Shown here: piece after piece, positions 45,406-56,812 of the stretch
Layout of the letters: each line of letters begins with the position of its first letter
Numbering within the stretch: position 1 is the stretch's first letter
NCBI GenBank assembly: GCA_000697055.1
Contig: JNDT01001503.1
Location: 1 to 64,000 of the forward strand
DNA length: 64,000 nucleotides
Source of the DNA: Saksenaea vasiformis B4078
Lineage: Eukaryota > Mucoromycota > Mucoromycetes > Mucorales > Saksenaeaceae
Direction of reading: 5' to 3'
The notes under the pieces: generated by a model
The model's database searches: none
The model's input: only the letters and a program-made list of their open reading frames with translations
Told to the model about the DNA's origin: nothing
Made by a program: the position numbers and the translations under genes

Positions 45406-48400
45406 ATGGCTCCTTACAACGCGAAAGACAAGTTATCATCTAATGTAGTAACACAAACTCATTTCTTTTATACGTTTATATCTGATATTCTGACAGTTCA
45501 CTGAATTTTTGATGTATGATGTTGTCAACCGGTGCACACGAGGCATCCATTTTGATGGGCATACTGCCAAGTACTCTGCAATAGAGGTTGAGGAGGGAGA
45601 AGACGCCGTCCTGAGGGTTGTTCACGAATACTCTTGTGACAAACCATTTGTGGAACATGTGTGCACAAAAAGCATCGGGACAGATACTTCCATAGATAAA
45701 TTATTGATGGACGACAGCTTCCCCTATTCGCCATCTGAAACGTTTGCTTATGATATTGCTGCGGAAGCCAGTTTCAATGCACGTAGACGGAGCCAGCTGT
45801 CTTTTGCAGACGACTCAGTTGAATACACCGTTTCCTATGTTTCTTGGGGAGAAGTAAGACACCAAGCACATGCCTATCAAGGATTCAATTCAACGCTTTC
45901 TACAGGTACATCTATCTTCCGAATTTATCAAGCCAGCTGCTCGTTTCAAGGAGAGAATAAAAAAGGCTTTAAAAGAAGAGACCGATAAGAAAAAATATGA
46001 AGCTCTACAAACTGTGTTTGAACGATTTGGATACTACTACCCGTCAAAAATGTTGCTTGGTACTGTGACTAATACATCTACAATATTATTTAACTGTCTC
46101 CCGGTTCAGGTGGTTTACTTGCATGTAAGAGAGAGATTTCGAAGTTAAAGAGTGGAAACGGGTGCGAATCGGAGGAAGAGCATAAGGAAATCCAATCTAG
46201 CGACAAAGTAGCCGAAAACATTATAAATGCAATCAAAAATCACAAACACTGGAAATTTTTAGGTATTTTTCACCATGTATCTGTAATAGTTGCTGGATAA
46301 ACTTGTGATAGGTGGTGATCCGGGGCTATTTTTTGTTGATGGTTTAGGAAAATGGAAAGACTCCACTAAGTTGCAACCAGCAATCGTACAGTTCAAAGAG
46401 ATGAAGCCGTTGTACAGCATCCTTGAGGAAGATGAACGCCTTCAAACGGAGAAGACTTATGAGAGGGCATTTTCCTACGGCTACTTCCAAAATAAAGCGG
46501 AAAATTATAATGTCAAGATCGCCAAAAAACATAGCACAAGGGACGGTGATACACGAGACAAGCTTGATGGCATGGACTGTTTATTGCGAAGTATGCATCA
46601 AGTTAGTGACAAAGCGATCAATTGCGTGAACGAAGCAGATCAAAGCGAAATTGAAGACATGAACCGTCAACTGCAGGATTTGGATCAAGGCGTCAACATA
46701 ACAATCGATCATTGGCAGAAAACTGCGCAAAACGAACTTGAAGACCTGTTCGGCGAGGAGGGTGTCGCTGACGACGGTGGTATCGAGAACGTTAACTTTG
46801 AAGAAAGCACCATTGATTGGCAAAATGAAGATGCACGAAACGGGCCTGGAGTTATGCAGAGTCACGATGACAGTGCGAACAAAGACTATGCAGATGTTAA
46901 TGAAAGCATGCAAGCGGTTAAGCAAGGGAATGAACACACCCTAACTGAACCTGAAGATAGCATATCCAGTAAGAGTGGTAGTGCAAATGAAAACCTTATC
47001 AATGTGGATCAAACAGTTGTCCATCAGGAAAATGAAGATGCGCACAGTAGGTCTGAAGGTATGCGTAGTCGTGGAAGTAGTGTGGACGGAGACTGCGATA
47101 ATATTGATCAGAAAAAGAAGACGGTCAACGAAGATGAGCAAATTGAATTTGAGAATGCATTCGGTGACGAGGGTGATGCGACTGAAGATTGCGAGGAGGA
47201 CGTCAGCATCGATGATGCATTACATGTAAACGATGAGCGAGAGCAGTTCAGACTTGGCGAGAAATACTATCACGGAACTGGTGTGGATAAAGACTACGTT
47301 AAAGCGTATGAATGGTACAAAAGAGCGGCAGATCAAGGAAGTGAGGATGCGCAGAATAAACTTGGATGGATATATTATTGGGGATTTGGTGTGAAGCAAG
47401 ATAAGCTCAAAGCAATCGAATGGTACAAAAAAGCAGCGGATCAAGGAAACGACGATGCGCAAAAAGTTATTGGACATATGTATCGTTGGGGAGATGGTGT
47501 GAACCAAGACATTAACAAAGCGATCGAGTGTTATGAGAAAGTGGCATATCGGGGAAATGAAGAAATGCAGATGACGCTTGGATGGATGCACTATTGGGGA
47601 GAAGATGTGAGGAAAGACATCAACAAGGCGATCGATTGGTTTCAAAAGGCGGCGGAGCAGGGAAATAGCGATGCACAAACCAGACTTGGAGATACGTACA
47701 GATGCGGACGAGGTGTAGATCGAGACGAGAAGAAGGCAGTTGAATGGTACGAGAAGGCAGCGGAGCAAGGAAATGCGGATGCGCAAGTCAAACTTGGAGA
47801 AATGTACCAATATGGACGAAGTGTAGATAGAGACGGAAAGAAAGCAATTGAGTGGTACCGAAAAGCAGCAGATCAGGGACATGGAATCGGACAATATGAT
47901 CTTGGATGCATGTATTACTATGGATGGGGAGTGGAATGGGACAAGAAGAAAGCGAACAGATTGTACTCCAAGGCGTATGAATGGTGCAAAAATGCAGCTG
48001 ATCAAGGAAATGAAGATGCGCAATACACACTTGGAGAGATGTACCATTGGGGACAAAGAATGAAGAAAGACATTGACAAGGCAATTGAATGGCACCAAAA
48101 AACAGCTGAGCAAGGACATGAAGGTGCGCAAATCCAACTCGGACATATTTACAGTGATGAAAAGAAAGACATCAACAAAGCAATTGAATGGTACCAAAAA
48201 GCAGCGGATCAAGGGAATGAAGGTGCGCAAATGGAACTTGGATATATTTACAACAATGTAAAAGAGGACATCGACAAAGCAATCGAATGGTACCAAAAAG
48301 CAGCGGATCAAGGAAATGAAGATGCGCAAAAGACACTTGGAGATATTTACAGAAGAGAAAAGAAAGACATCGACAAAGCAATTGAATGGTACCAAAAAGC

Positions 48401-48569
48401 GGCGGATCAAGGAAATAAAGGTGCGCAAATCCAACTCGGACATATTTACAGTGATGAAAAGGAAGACATCGACAAAGCAATTGAATGGTACCAAAAAGCA
48501 GCGGATCAAGGAAATCAATTTGCACAACTCGAACTTTCTTGGTTAAAAGATAGAAGGATACAAAATTGA
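45406..48569 (+). CDS. SEL1-repeat protein A with MACPF-like N-terminal region
   Basis: Exons fit at 45406-45444 (MAPYNAKDKLSSN), 45497-45853, 45906-46059, 46110 to about 46207 and 46290-48569. The junction into 46290 is the least certain; an alternative donor at 46263 breaks the phase. Residues about 14-250 (HFDGHTAKYSAIEVEEGED, VHLSSEFIKPAARFKERIKKAL, FGYYYPSKMLLGG, GGDPGLFFVDGLGKWKD) resemble MACPF-like domains found in early-diverging fungi, a tentative match. An acidic repeat-poor linker follows. From about 47238 to the end there are roughly a dozen SEL1-like repeats of 33-37 residues (KAIEWYQKAADQGNEDAQ.LG.IY). SEL1 repeats form alpha-solenoids for protein binding. Function is unknown. 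Confidence 0.78.
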
Positions 48570-49610
48570 TTAAAATGATTGACGATTTTTTATTTTGTTT
48601 TATTCACTCTCTGGATTCTATTTTGTTTTTGGACATTGTGTCATGTAATCCGATAAGAAAAAAAAAAAAGAAATAAACTTTCCTCAGCGTCTGTGCTCAA
48701 TTTCTGTCCATACTATCTGAACAGAAGGCATATGGTTTGCTGCTATGCGCCCATCATGGAATTCATCTGCCAGTACACAGACCTTGCGTGTCTGACAGCG
48801 CTGGTGCTTTCCATTTTAAAAAGGTGGCACAAATTATGGCTGTTCAAAGAAATGAAGATGCGCAATACACAGTTGAAGATATATATCGCTAGTAATATGG
48901 AGTGAAGAAAGACATTAACAAGGCAACCGAATGGTACCAAGAAGCGGCGAATAAAGTCAATGAACATGCGCAAGAGGCACTTGGCCATATTTACAAACAT
49001 GTAAAGAATGAAAGTCATCGAGAAATAATTGAAGGGTATCAAAGCACAGCAGATCAAGGAAATAACTGGATGCAAGAGAAACTTGGAGACTTGAAGTTAC
49101 GAAAATGGATATTTTATTAAACAGCTTTACTGTGTATCGAATGCTATTTACGCTACTCTAAGTAAGTCATGCTTCCACGGAGGACAAGCTTGAACTGAGG
49201 AGGGAGTCAGATAAGCCCTCCTTATCTCGGTACATTTTTGGTACTTCCAGCAGGATATTAGGAATCTGTCGCTAAAGTATCTTAATGCAAAGATCAGGTC
49301 ATTCAGGCACAAACTATCCCTTGGATCAAAGTATAATGGACTCCTTCCCTGTGCAAAAGCTCATCGCTTTCCTAGTCAAAACTATTCTGTCTGAAGGTAT
49401 GCTGATATCTGATTGATGCAAATGTCTCCTTAAAATCCAATATTTTCTGACTGGTCATATTCACTGATAGTAGTAATCTTGCATTCGCGTCATGCAATAT
49501 TGTTGTTTGGGGCTTTAAATACCGGTTTAGGTGGAATTTAAGCGGAGCAATTCTGAGGTTTCAGTTTATAAAGGGGTGACAGACACTACACCACGCCTTC
49601 CTTATTTTCA
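48570..49610. other. spacer with SEL1 relic and promoter of gene B
   Basis: A SEL1-repeat remnant lies at 48841-49120. An approximately 80 bp repeat lies at about 49215-49298 (related to 52061-52141 and 52164-52240). From about 49510 the sequence matches the region upstream of gene A (AATTTAAGCGGAGCAATTCTGAG-type block through CACCACGCCTTCCTTA), i.e. a duplicated promoter. Confidence 0.55.
48841..49120 (+). pseudogene. SEL1-repeat gene remnant
   Basis: The read contains NEDAQYTVEDIYR-like then, after a stop at 48903, KKDINKATEWYQEAANKVNEHAQEALGHIYK and YQSTADQGNNWMQEKLGDL, ending at a stop. It equals about two and a half repeats with no start, so it is a fragment left from duplication or deletion in the array. 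Confidence 0.75.
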
Positions 49611-51347
49611 ATGAGTTCTTGCAACCAAAATGGGAAGCTATCAGCGAGTGTAACAAGAAAAATTACTTCTTGTCTGAGTGCTGTCGTCTAATATTATTAA
49701 CAGGTTAGTCGAGTTTTGGCACATGAAGGAAATTTGCTCAGAGACCAGCAAGACATCAATGTGAGCATAAAGGCAGCCAGTCAAGGAAGCGAAGGCTTTC
49801 AAAATCAACATAAAGAGGACCTGTCCAACAACAAAGATGCTTATGATGATGGAGATATTGACCATATTAGTAAAAAACAAACAGTAGATGATCGTAAAAG
49901 TGAAGATATGCAAGATGGACGTGAAGATGCACAGAATGATGAAAGAAGAGCGAACAAAGACAAGAAAAAAGATAGCAGTCTGTATCGAAGTTCAATTGAA
50001 TGGAACGACGGATGGGAGCAGTTCAAGCTTGGCGAGAAATACCACCGCGGGATAAATACGGATAAAGACTATGTCAAAGCAATGGACTGCTACAGAAAGG
50101 CGGCTGAGCAAGGAAATAGCGACGCACAAACCAGACTTGGGGATATGTACAGGTATGGAAGAGGCGTAGATCGAGACTACGTCAAAGCAACTGAATGGTA
50201 TCATAACGCGGCGGATCAAGGAAATAGCGATGCACAAACCAAGCTTGGAGATATGTACAGATACGGGCGAGGTAACCGTCAAAGTTACTCTGTAGCGGTT
50301 GAATGGTATAGAAAAGCAGCGGATCAGGGACATGGAATTAGCCAATTCAATCTTGCGTATATGCATCGGAATGGAAGAGATGTAGACCTAGACTACTCTA
50401 AACGGGAGGAACTATTCTCCAAGGCAACTCAGTGGTGCAAAAATGCAGCTGACCAGGGACATGAAGATGCACAAAACACACTTGGGGAAATGCATTACCA
50501 TGGATATGGTGTGTCGATAAGCTTTGATATAGCAGTTGAATGGTACCAGAAAGCGGCGAATCAAGGAAACGAAGATGCGCAAATGAATCTTGGGTACATC
50601 TACCGTTGGGGGAGATATGGCAGTCCTAAGAAGAGAAATATCAACAAAGCAATTGAATGGTATAAAATGGCTGCGGATCAAGGAAATGATTACGCGCAGA
50701 ACAAACTTGGTGATATATACAGAGTGAAGAGAGACATCTACAACGCGATTGAATGGTACCTAGTAGCGGCGGATAATGGAAATTGGATGGCCAAAATCCG
50801 GATTACATATATATACAGAAATGGACGAGATATGAAGAGAAATATTAAGTATGAAGAGGTTGAATGGTACCGAAAAGCCGCGTACAATGGAAACGAGGAT
50901 GCGCAAATCAAACTTGGTGATATGTACAGGGACAGAGAAGGTGTAACGAGAGACATCAACGAAGCGATCGAATGGTACGAAAAGGCGGCGGTTCAAGGAA
51001 GTGCAGATGCGCAAGCGAGACTGGGTAGCATTTACCGCAATGAAAGGAAAGACATCAACGAAGCAATTGCATGGTACCAAAAAGCGGCGGACCAAGGAAA
51101 TGAATATGCGCAAATCAGACTTGGGGATACGTACAGGTTTGACAAGGAGGACACGGAAAAAGCAATTGAATGGTACGAAAGAGCAAAGGATAATGGTAGT
51201 TGGTTGGCACAAGGAAAGCTTGCAGATATACACAGAGATGGAGGATTTGTACATAGAGACACTAACAAACTGATTGAATGGTACCGAAAAGCGGTGTCTC
51301 ACGGAGACCCAAATGCGCGACGGGAACTTCGTGAGCTAGAAGAATGA
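49611..51347 (+). CDS. SEL1-repeat protein B
   Basis: Two exons fit: 49611-49649 (MSSCNQNGKLSAS, homologous in length and position to the leader exon of gene A) and 49704-51347, giving about 560 residues. The MACPF-like part of gene A is missing. A polar region of about 100 residues (Gln/Asp/Lys-rich) leads straight into SEL1 repeats from WEQFKLGEKYHRGINTDKDYVKAMDCYRKAAEQGN onward. About 13 repeats are present, with longer variants carrying YGRGVDRD inserts, ending HGDPNARRELRELEE. It is intact by frame. The leader exon, intron and promoter resemble those of gene A, so the pair arose by tandem duplication. Confidence 0.8.
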
Positions 51348-51429
51348 GCAATCAACTAAACCACATTTCCCGCTATCTCTGGAACCTTCCTTTTCTTAAC
51401 TTTCTTTGGAGTGGGCGAACATCGAAATA

Positions 51430-51680
51430 CTGCTTATTGAATAAGTTTTTACGCTGCTCTATGTAAATTTTGCGTCCATTAAGAGCCAGGTTTGCTTTAA
51501 GGAAGGGATAAAATATGCGGTTATCACTATATAAATTGGCGATAAAATAATACTCCACTTACGTCAACTTGATCCCCAGATGGACGTAACATTTATTCGA
51601 GCAGCATAAAATTTCATTCGCAGTTAGTAAATAGAAGATGCTTTGGTGCCAATTCACTTAACCCCGAATGGCATAGCTGT
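51430..51680. repeat. MITE-like repeat, copy B
   Basis: Matches 25028-25330 in direct orientation but lacks an insertion of about 36 bp present near the left end of copy A. Inverted segments GTAAATTTTGCGTCCAT (left) and ATGGACGTAACATTTATTC (right) are more diverged than in copy A. Confidence 0.6.
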
Positions 51681-52060
51681 CCAATGACAGCAGCCTGCCC
51701 TGCATCTAACGCGATGGGGGCCGTAATGGAGATTATACTGGCACAAGTACCAGTTTGGGTGTTAATGCCGTGCAGAGGACTTGAAACGATACAACGTCTG
51801 GTGAGGTGCTCTTGCGGAAGTTGGATAACCCGGTTTGCGATAATACTTGCTTACCTGGTGGTGAATAATAGGCTATACCACAGCCGAGACGGTTTGGCAC
51901 AGAGGTCATGCAGGCTAAAGAATAGACGTAAAAAACATGAATAATCCCGTATGTATATAAATTGACATCCTTACCGGGGATGCCTTTTTGGAAAACAGAG
52001 CCAAAGAATTTAAGAAATGATTCCTGCGTGCCTTTAAATACGGATCATTTTTGGATGAAA

Positions 52061-52240
52061 CCTTTCTTACCTTGAGCACATTTTTACTGCTTTCCGACAG
52101 AATATTGAGAAATCGATCACTGAAGTACCTGAATGCAAAAATAATGTTCTTGCTTCCATGGAACATTTTCCTTATCTTGAGACATTTTTACTGCTTCCGA
52201 AGAATATCGACAACCCATCGCTGAAGGACCTTATTGCAAA
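52061..52240. repeat. tandem pair of approximately 80 bp repeats
   Basis: Two direct copies about 103 bp apart, with a third diverged copy at about 49215-49298 upstream of gene B. They lie before SEL1 genes, so they may be promoter-linked duplicates. Confidence 0.5.
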
Positions 52241-52312
52241 CCTCAGTTTCGCATAAGACTGCTACCACCTGTTGAGGTTCTAGACTGCCAACAAATCGTT
52301 CTGTAGCGATAG

Positions 52313-55300
52313 TCACTAGGCAAATTTGCAAAGCCCAAATTCTTTTTCGTGGAACAAGACAACCGGAAAGGAGTTACTAACCTTGAACCGGCAATTAACC
52401 TCTTGAAAGACATGACGCCAATCTCTAACATCCTTGAGAACAATGAGCAACTTCCGATGGAGATTCACGAGAAATCAGTTGTCAATAATGAGCTTCGACA
52501 CGCAGTAGAAAAGGACTCAGCAGGGACTTCCAGGAGTAGCGCCAAAAGGAATGAGCGTATGCGAGATAAACACGAAGTGATGGACCATCCTTTGCGAGAT
52601 TTGGCGCAAGACCCCGACAGTACAACTGACCTGGGATGCGAAACGCCGGAAAAGGAACTTGGAAAAGGCATATCCAATGAGAACCATACGGATAATGGTG
52701 TCGATGTCAACGACATTAATATGAAACAAGCTATCGGTCGAGAACGTGAAGATGCACATAAAGGAACTGAGTATGCGTGCAGCCACAAGAATATGTATCA
52801 TGACGGTGATATCAACAATATTAACCAGGGCAATAAAGTCGCCTATCAAGGAAACAACGATATACGACATGGACTTGAGAATGCGCATACCGATGATAAT
52901 AATGCAACTGAATCTTGGAAGGAGGAGATTGGCCTTCACAGAAAATCAGTTGGTCTTGGTGATGAATGGGAGCAGTTCAAACTTGGCGAGAAGTACTATC
53001 GTGGAAAAGACATTGATAAGGACTACGCCAAAGCAATAGAATGGTACAGAAAAGCTGCTGATCAGGGAAATAGTGATGCGCAAGCCAAACTTGGAGACAT
53101 GTATAGATATGGACGAGGCGTAGATCGAGACAACAGGACAGCCATTGAATGGTATCAGAAGGCGGCTGATCAGGGAAACGGAGACGCACAAACCAGAGTA
53201 GGAGATATGTACTTTGATGGCCGAGGTGTAGATGAAGATGAGAAGAAAGCATTTGAATGGTACAGCACAGCAGCTGATCAGGGACATGGAATTGGGCTGT
53301 TCAAAATTGGAGAGATGTATCAATATGGAACCGGGGTGGAGAAAGACTACGACAAATCACGGGAATTCTACTCCAAAGCGTTCGAATGGTGCAAAAATGC
53401 GGCTGATCGAGAAAATGAAGATGCGCAATACACGCTTGGACATATGTACCGTTGGGGATATGAAGTGAAGGAGGACATCAACAAGGCAATTGAATGGTAC
53501 CAAAAAGCGGCGGATAATGGAAATGAAGAGGCGCAACTCAATCTTGGAGAAATTTATAAATATAGCAAGGAAGACATCAACAAAGCCATGGAGTGGTACC
53601 GAAAGGCAGCCGATGAAGGGAATGAAGATGCGCAACTCGCTCTTGCATATATTTACAGAGATGAAAAGGAAGACATTAACGAAGCAGTTGTATGGTATCA
53701 AAAAGCGGCGGAACAAGGAAATCAACATGCGCAATCATCTCTTGGATTTAGATACATGTATGGAGATGGAGTGGAAAAAGACCTCAATAAAGCAATCAAA
53801 TGGTACCAAAAAGCGGCGGATCAAGGAGATGAATGGGCACAAATGGGACTTGGAGATATTTACTATGATGAAAAGAAAAACATTGACAAAGCAATCGAAT
53901 GGTACCAAAAAGCGGCGTATCAAGGAGGTGAAGACGCATGTATGACACTTGGAGATATTTACAGAGACGAAAAGAAAGACACGGACAAAGCAATTGAATG
54001 GTATCAAAAAGCGGCTGATCAAGGAGATGAAAGTGCATGTATGAAACTTGGAGATCTATACAGAGACGAAAAGAAAAACATTAACAAGGAAATCGAATGG
54101 TATCAAAAAGCGGGAGACCAAGGAAATAGGGATGCGCAATTCCAACTTGCATATAGATACAAATGTGGAGACGGAGTAGAGAAAGACGTCGATAAAGCAA
54201 TCGAATGGTATCAGAAAGGAGCGGGTCAAGGAGATGAATGGATGCAAATTCACCTTGGATACGTTTACCAGTATGAAAAGAAAGACATTAACAAAGCAAT
54301 TGAATGGTACATAAAAGCGGCAAATCAGGGAGATGTAGACATGCAAATCAGACTTGGAGATATATACAGAGATGAAAAGAATGACATCAACAAAGCAATT
54401 GGATGGTACGAAAAAGCGGCAAATCAGGGAGATGTAGACATGCAAATCAGACTTGGAGATATATACAGAGATGAAAAGAATGACATCAACAAAGCAATTG
54501 GATGGTACGAAAAAGCGGCAAATCAGGGAGATGTAGACATGCAAATCAGACTTGGAGATATATACAGAGATGAAAAGAATGACATCAACAAAGCAATTGG
54601 ATGGTACGAAAAAGCGGCAAATCAGGGAGATGTAGACATGCAAATCAGACTTGGAGATATATACAGAGATGAAAAGAATGACATCAACAAAGCAATTGGA
54701 TGGTACGAAAAAGCGGCAAATCAGGGAGATGTAGACATGCAAATCAGACTTGGAGATATATACAGAGATGAAAAGAATGACATCAACAAAGCAATTGGAT
54801 GGTACGAAAAAGCGGCAAATCAGGGAGATGTAGACATGCAAATCAGACTTGGAGATATATACAGAGATGAAAAGAATGACATCAACAAAGCAATTGGATG
54901 GTACGAAAAAGCGGCGCATCAAGGAAACGAATATGTGCAAATCCAACTTGGAGATATGTACAGAAATGGATGGGATGTGAAAAAAGACATTGACAAAGCA
55001 ATTGAATGGTACCAGAATGCGGCGGAGAATGGAAATGAAGATATACAATCCATACTCGGCGATATTTACAGAGATGAAAAGAATAGCATCGACGAAGCAA
55101 TTGAATGGTATCAGAAAGCGGCGGATCAAGGAAATGTAGATGCACAGATCAGACTTGGTGCCATTTACAGATGGAGAAAGAAAGACGTTAACAAGGCAAT
55201 TGAATGGTACCAAAAAGCGGCTGATAAAGGAAATGAAGATACGCAATTCACAATTGGAGATACATACAGACACGAAAAGAAAGATATTAACAAAGCAATT

Positions 55301-55513
55301 GAATGGTATCTAAAAGCGGCCGATAATGGAAATATAGATGCACAATGCCAGCTTGGAAATATATACTATTATGGAGATGAAGTGAAGAAAGATGTCAACA
55401 GTGCAATTGAATGGTACCAAAAAGCGGCGCGTCAAGGGAACAGACATGCTCAAGTCAACCTCGGAATTATTTACAGTAATGGAATCAAAGACATCGACAA
55501 AGCAATTGAATGA
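52313..55513 (+). CDS. SEL1-repeat protein C, 5' end unresolved, 3' end truncated by nonsense
   Basis: The open frame runs from about 52313 to TGA 55511-55513. Its start reads SLGKFAKPKFFFVEQDNRK and TNLEPAINLLKDMTPISNILENNEQL, homologous to the segment following the MACPF-like part of gene A. No good ATG exon upstream is found, so the copy may be 5' truncated. After an acidic/polar linker, SEL1 repeats run from WEQFKLGEKYYRGKDIDKDY to the end, roughly 25 units. The terminal codon replaces the Trp of the invariant KAIEWYQKAA motif, and repeats continue, damaged, past it. Six tandem copies of one 33-residue repeat lie at 54322-54917. Confidence 0.72.
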   Translation, partial: SLGKFAKPKFFFVEQDNRKGVTNLEPAINLLKDMTPISNILENNEQLPMEIHEKSVVNNELRHAVEKDSAGTSRSSAKRNERMRDKHEVMDHPLRDLAQDPDSTTDLGCETPEKELGKGISNENHTDNGVDVNDINMKQAIGREREDAHKGTEYACSHKNMYHDGDINNINQGNKVAYQGNNDIRHGLENAHTDDNNATESWKEEIGLHRKSVGLGDEWEQFKLGEKYYRGKDIDKDYAKAIEWYRKAADQGNSDAQAKLGDMYRYGRGVDRDNRTAIEWYQKAADQGNGDAQTRVGDMYFDGRGVDEDEKKAFEWYSTAADQGHGIGLFKIGEMYQYGTGVEKDYDKSREFYSKAFEWCKNAADRENEDAQYTLGHMYRWGYEVKEDINKAIEWYQKAADNGNEEAQLNLGEIYKYSKEDINKAMEWYRKAADEGNEDAQLALAYIYRDEKEDINEAVVWYQKAAEQGNQHAQSSLGFRYMYGDGVEKDLNKAIKWYQKAADQGDEWAQMGLGDIYYDEKKNIDKAIEWYQKAAYQGGEDACMTLGDIYRDEKKDTDKAIEWYQKAADQGDESACMKLGDLYRDEKKNINKEIEWYQKAGDQGNRDAQFQLAYRYKCGDGVEKDVDKAIEWYQKGAGQGDEWMQIHLGYVYQYEKKDINKAIEWYIKAANQGDVDMQIRLGDIYRDEKNDINKAIGWYEKAANQGDVDMQIRLGDIYRDEKNDINKAIGWYEKAANQGDVDMQIRLGDIYRDEKNDINKAIGWYEKAANQGDVDMQIRLGDIYRDEKNDINKAIGWYEKAANQGDVDMQIRLGDIYRDEKNDINKAIGWYEKAANQGDVDMQIRLGDIYRDEKNDINKAIGWYEKAAHQGNEYVQIQLGDMYRNGWDVKKDIDKAIEWYQNAAENGNEDIQSILGDIYRDEKNSIDEAIEWYQKAADQGNVDAQIRLGAIYRWRKKDVNKAIEWYQKAADKGNEDTQFTIGDTYRHEKKDINKAIEWYLKAADNGNIDAQCQLGNIYYYGDEVKKDVNSAIEWYQKAARQGNRHAQVNLGIIYSNGIKDIDKAIE
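54322..54917 (+). repeat. perfect 99 bp coding tandem repeat, six copies
   Basis: GATGTAGACATGCAAATCAG recurs every 99 bp (first at 54332, second at 54431), and the units appear identical at nucleotide level. Each encodes one 33-residue SEL1 unit (KAANQGDVDMQIRLGDIY...). Perfect identity against the diverged neighbouring units shows very recent expansion. Confidence 0.92.
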
Positions 55514-55790
55514 TGCCAAAAAGGGGCGGATCAAGGAGACGATGCTGTGCAAGTAAGTATTGAAGATATCTACAGGGATGGAAAGAAAGACATTGACAAG
55601 CAATTGAATAGTACCAAAAAGCAGCGGATAATGGAAATAAAGATGCGCAAATAATCTTGGAGATATTTACAGAGATGAAATGAAAGACATAAACAAAGCA
55701 AGTAAATGGTAGCAAAAAGCAAAGGATGGAGGAAGTTATGATGCGCGGATCAGATTGGAAGATATTGTAGTGTCGGTTATCTAACGAAAT
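55514..55790 (+). pseudogene. decayed 3' extension of SEL1 gene C
   Basis: Past TGA 55511 the same frame and neighbouring frames still encode SEL1 repeats: CQKGADQGDDAVQ, DIYRDGKKDIDK, then GAATAG where GAATGG is expected, and KQKIIEIFTEMK-type shifted reading. At least two further frame breaks are present. It was once coding. Confidence 0.75.
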
Positions 55791-55954
55791 CGGAAAAGCG
55801 AAGTTCGTGAGGCTCGGTGTACTGTTTTATTCTTGTGAAAAAGAACGAGGACCTATTTTACTAAAAATTCCTCTAGATAATTGAATTTACCGGAGTGATG
55901 TGTGGTACACTTATTAGGAACTGTCGTGTAGCATTGAGTTGTTTGAACACAAGA

Positions 55955-56414
55955 TATTCACGTCAACAAGGAGATTGAATGGTACCAAAAAGCAGTGTAT
56001 CAAGAAAATGTAGATGCGCAAACCCCACTTGGAGACATATATAGAGATGAAAAGAGTGACATCAACAAAGCAATTGAATGGTACCAAAAAGTGACAGAGA
56101 AAGAAAACGTAGACGCACAAATCCAACTCGGAGATATGTACAGAAATGAATGCGGTGTGAAGAAAAACATTGACAAAGCAACTGACTGGTACCAAAAAGC
56201 AGTGTATCAAGGAAATCACGACGTGCGATTTAAACTGGAAAATATCTACAAAGATGAAAAGAGAATCGGCAAAGCACTTGGATGGTACAAACAAGCAAAG
56301 GACCAAGGAAATGAACGGATACAAATGCAACTTGAAGATATTTATAGATACGAAAAGAATAACATCATCAAAGCAATTAAATGGTACCAAAAACCGGAAG
56401 ATCAAGAAAATTGA
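55955..56414 (+). pseudogene. SEL1-repeat gene remnant, fourth copy
   Basis: An open stretch reads NKEIEWYQKAVYQENVDAQTPLGDIYRDEKSDINKAIEW and continues for about four repeats to EDQEN and a stop at 56412-56414. There is no start codon exon or leader. It is probably the tail of gene C separated by decay, or a fourth truncated copy. Confidence 0.7.
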
Positions 56415-56812
56415 CTCGCGTATCAAAGAAACCGACGCTCAACAAAGAGATGAATAGAAATATGAATAATAAATGGAACAGTCAATGATACTCTTTCGCA
56501 GTCTATTATTTGCTCTCTCTTTATGGATTGTACGAGCTACGATTAGGATCGTCAATTCAAATCCGCTATCAGAAATGATTATCACTTCCCGAGCTTACTT
56601 CTCTCACTCTCTTCAGTTTCATTTTCACAGTACATGCATGACGAAAGGATGGGCTACTACATACGTAAGGTCAAGAATACCTAGCTGTTATAAGTAGCTT
56701 GTTTTTCGGAGAGGATCTCAATTTCTTATGCAAGGAAAGCACTACAGAGAGCGGAGCACAATAGCTAGAAAATTTTTGACCTACTGTCGAAAAGAAACCC
56801 TTGGCAATAACC
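56415..56812. other. gap before the Obg GTPase gene
   Basis: No supported gene. A hydrophobic frame at 56473-56697 is not convincing. It contains the promoter of the next gene. Confidence 0.4.

Larger units (their letters stand above)
51348..52312. other. spacer with MITE-like copy B and a tandem 80 bp repeat
   Basis: 51430-51680 is copy B of the MITE-like repeat. 52061-52141 and 52164-52240 are two copies of an approximately 80 bp sequence (TTACCTTGAG/TTATCTTGAG ... CATTTTTACTGCTT ... ATCGCTGAAG...ATTGCAAA). No gene is supported. The frame 51684-51944 has no recognised features. Confidence 0.5.

Noticed and set aside
47220..48527. 435-codon minus-strand open frame opposite SEL1 gene A
   Set aside because: It mirrors the repeat period of the SEL1 coding strand and translates to repetitive Cys/Phe/Leu-rich sequence; an antisense shadow.
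54322..54917. Possible CRISPR-like array (regular repeats)
   Set aside because: Units are contiguous, identical and coding, with no unique spacers; it is an in-frame tandem repeat in a eukaryotic gene.
54056..55273. 405-codon minus-strand open frame opposite SEL1 gene C
   Set aside because: Same reason; the repeat is a mirror of the 99 bp coding units.
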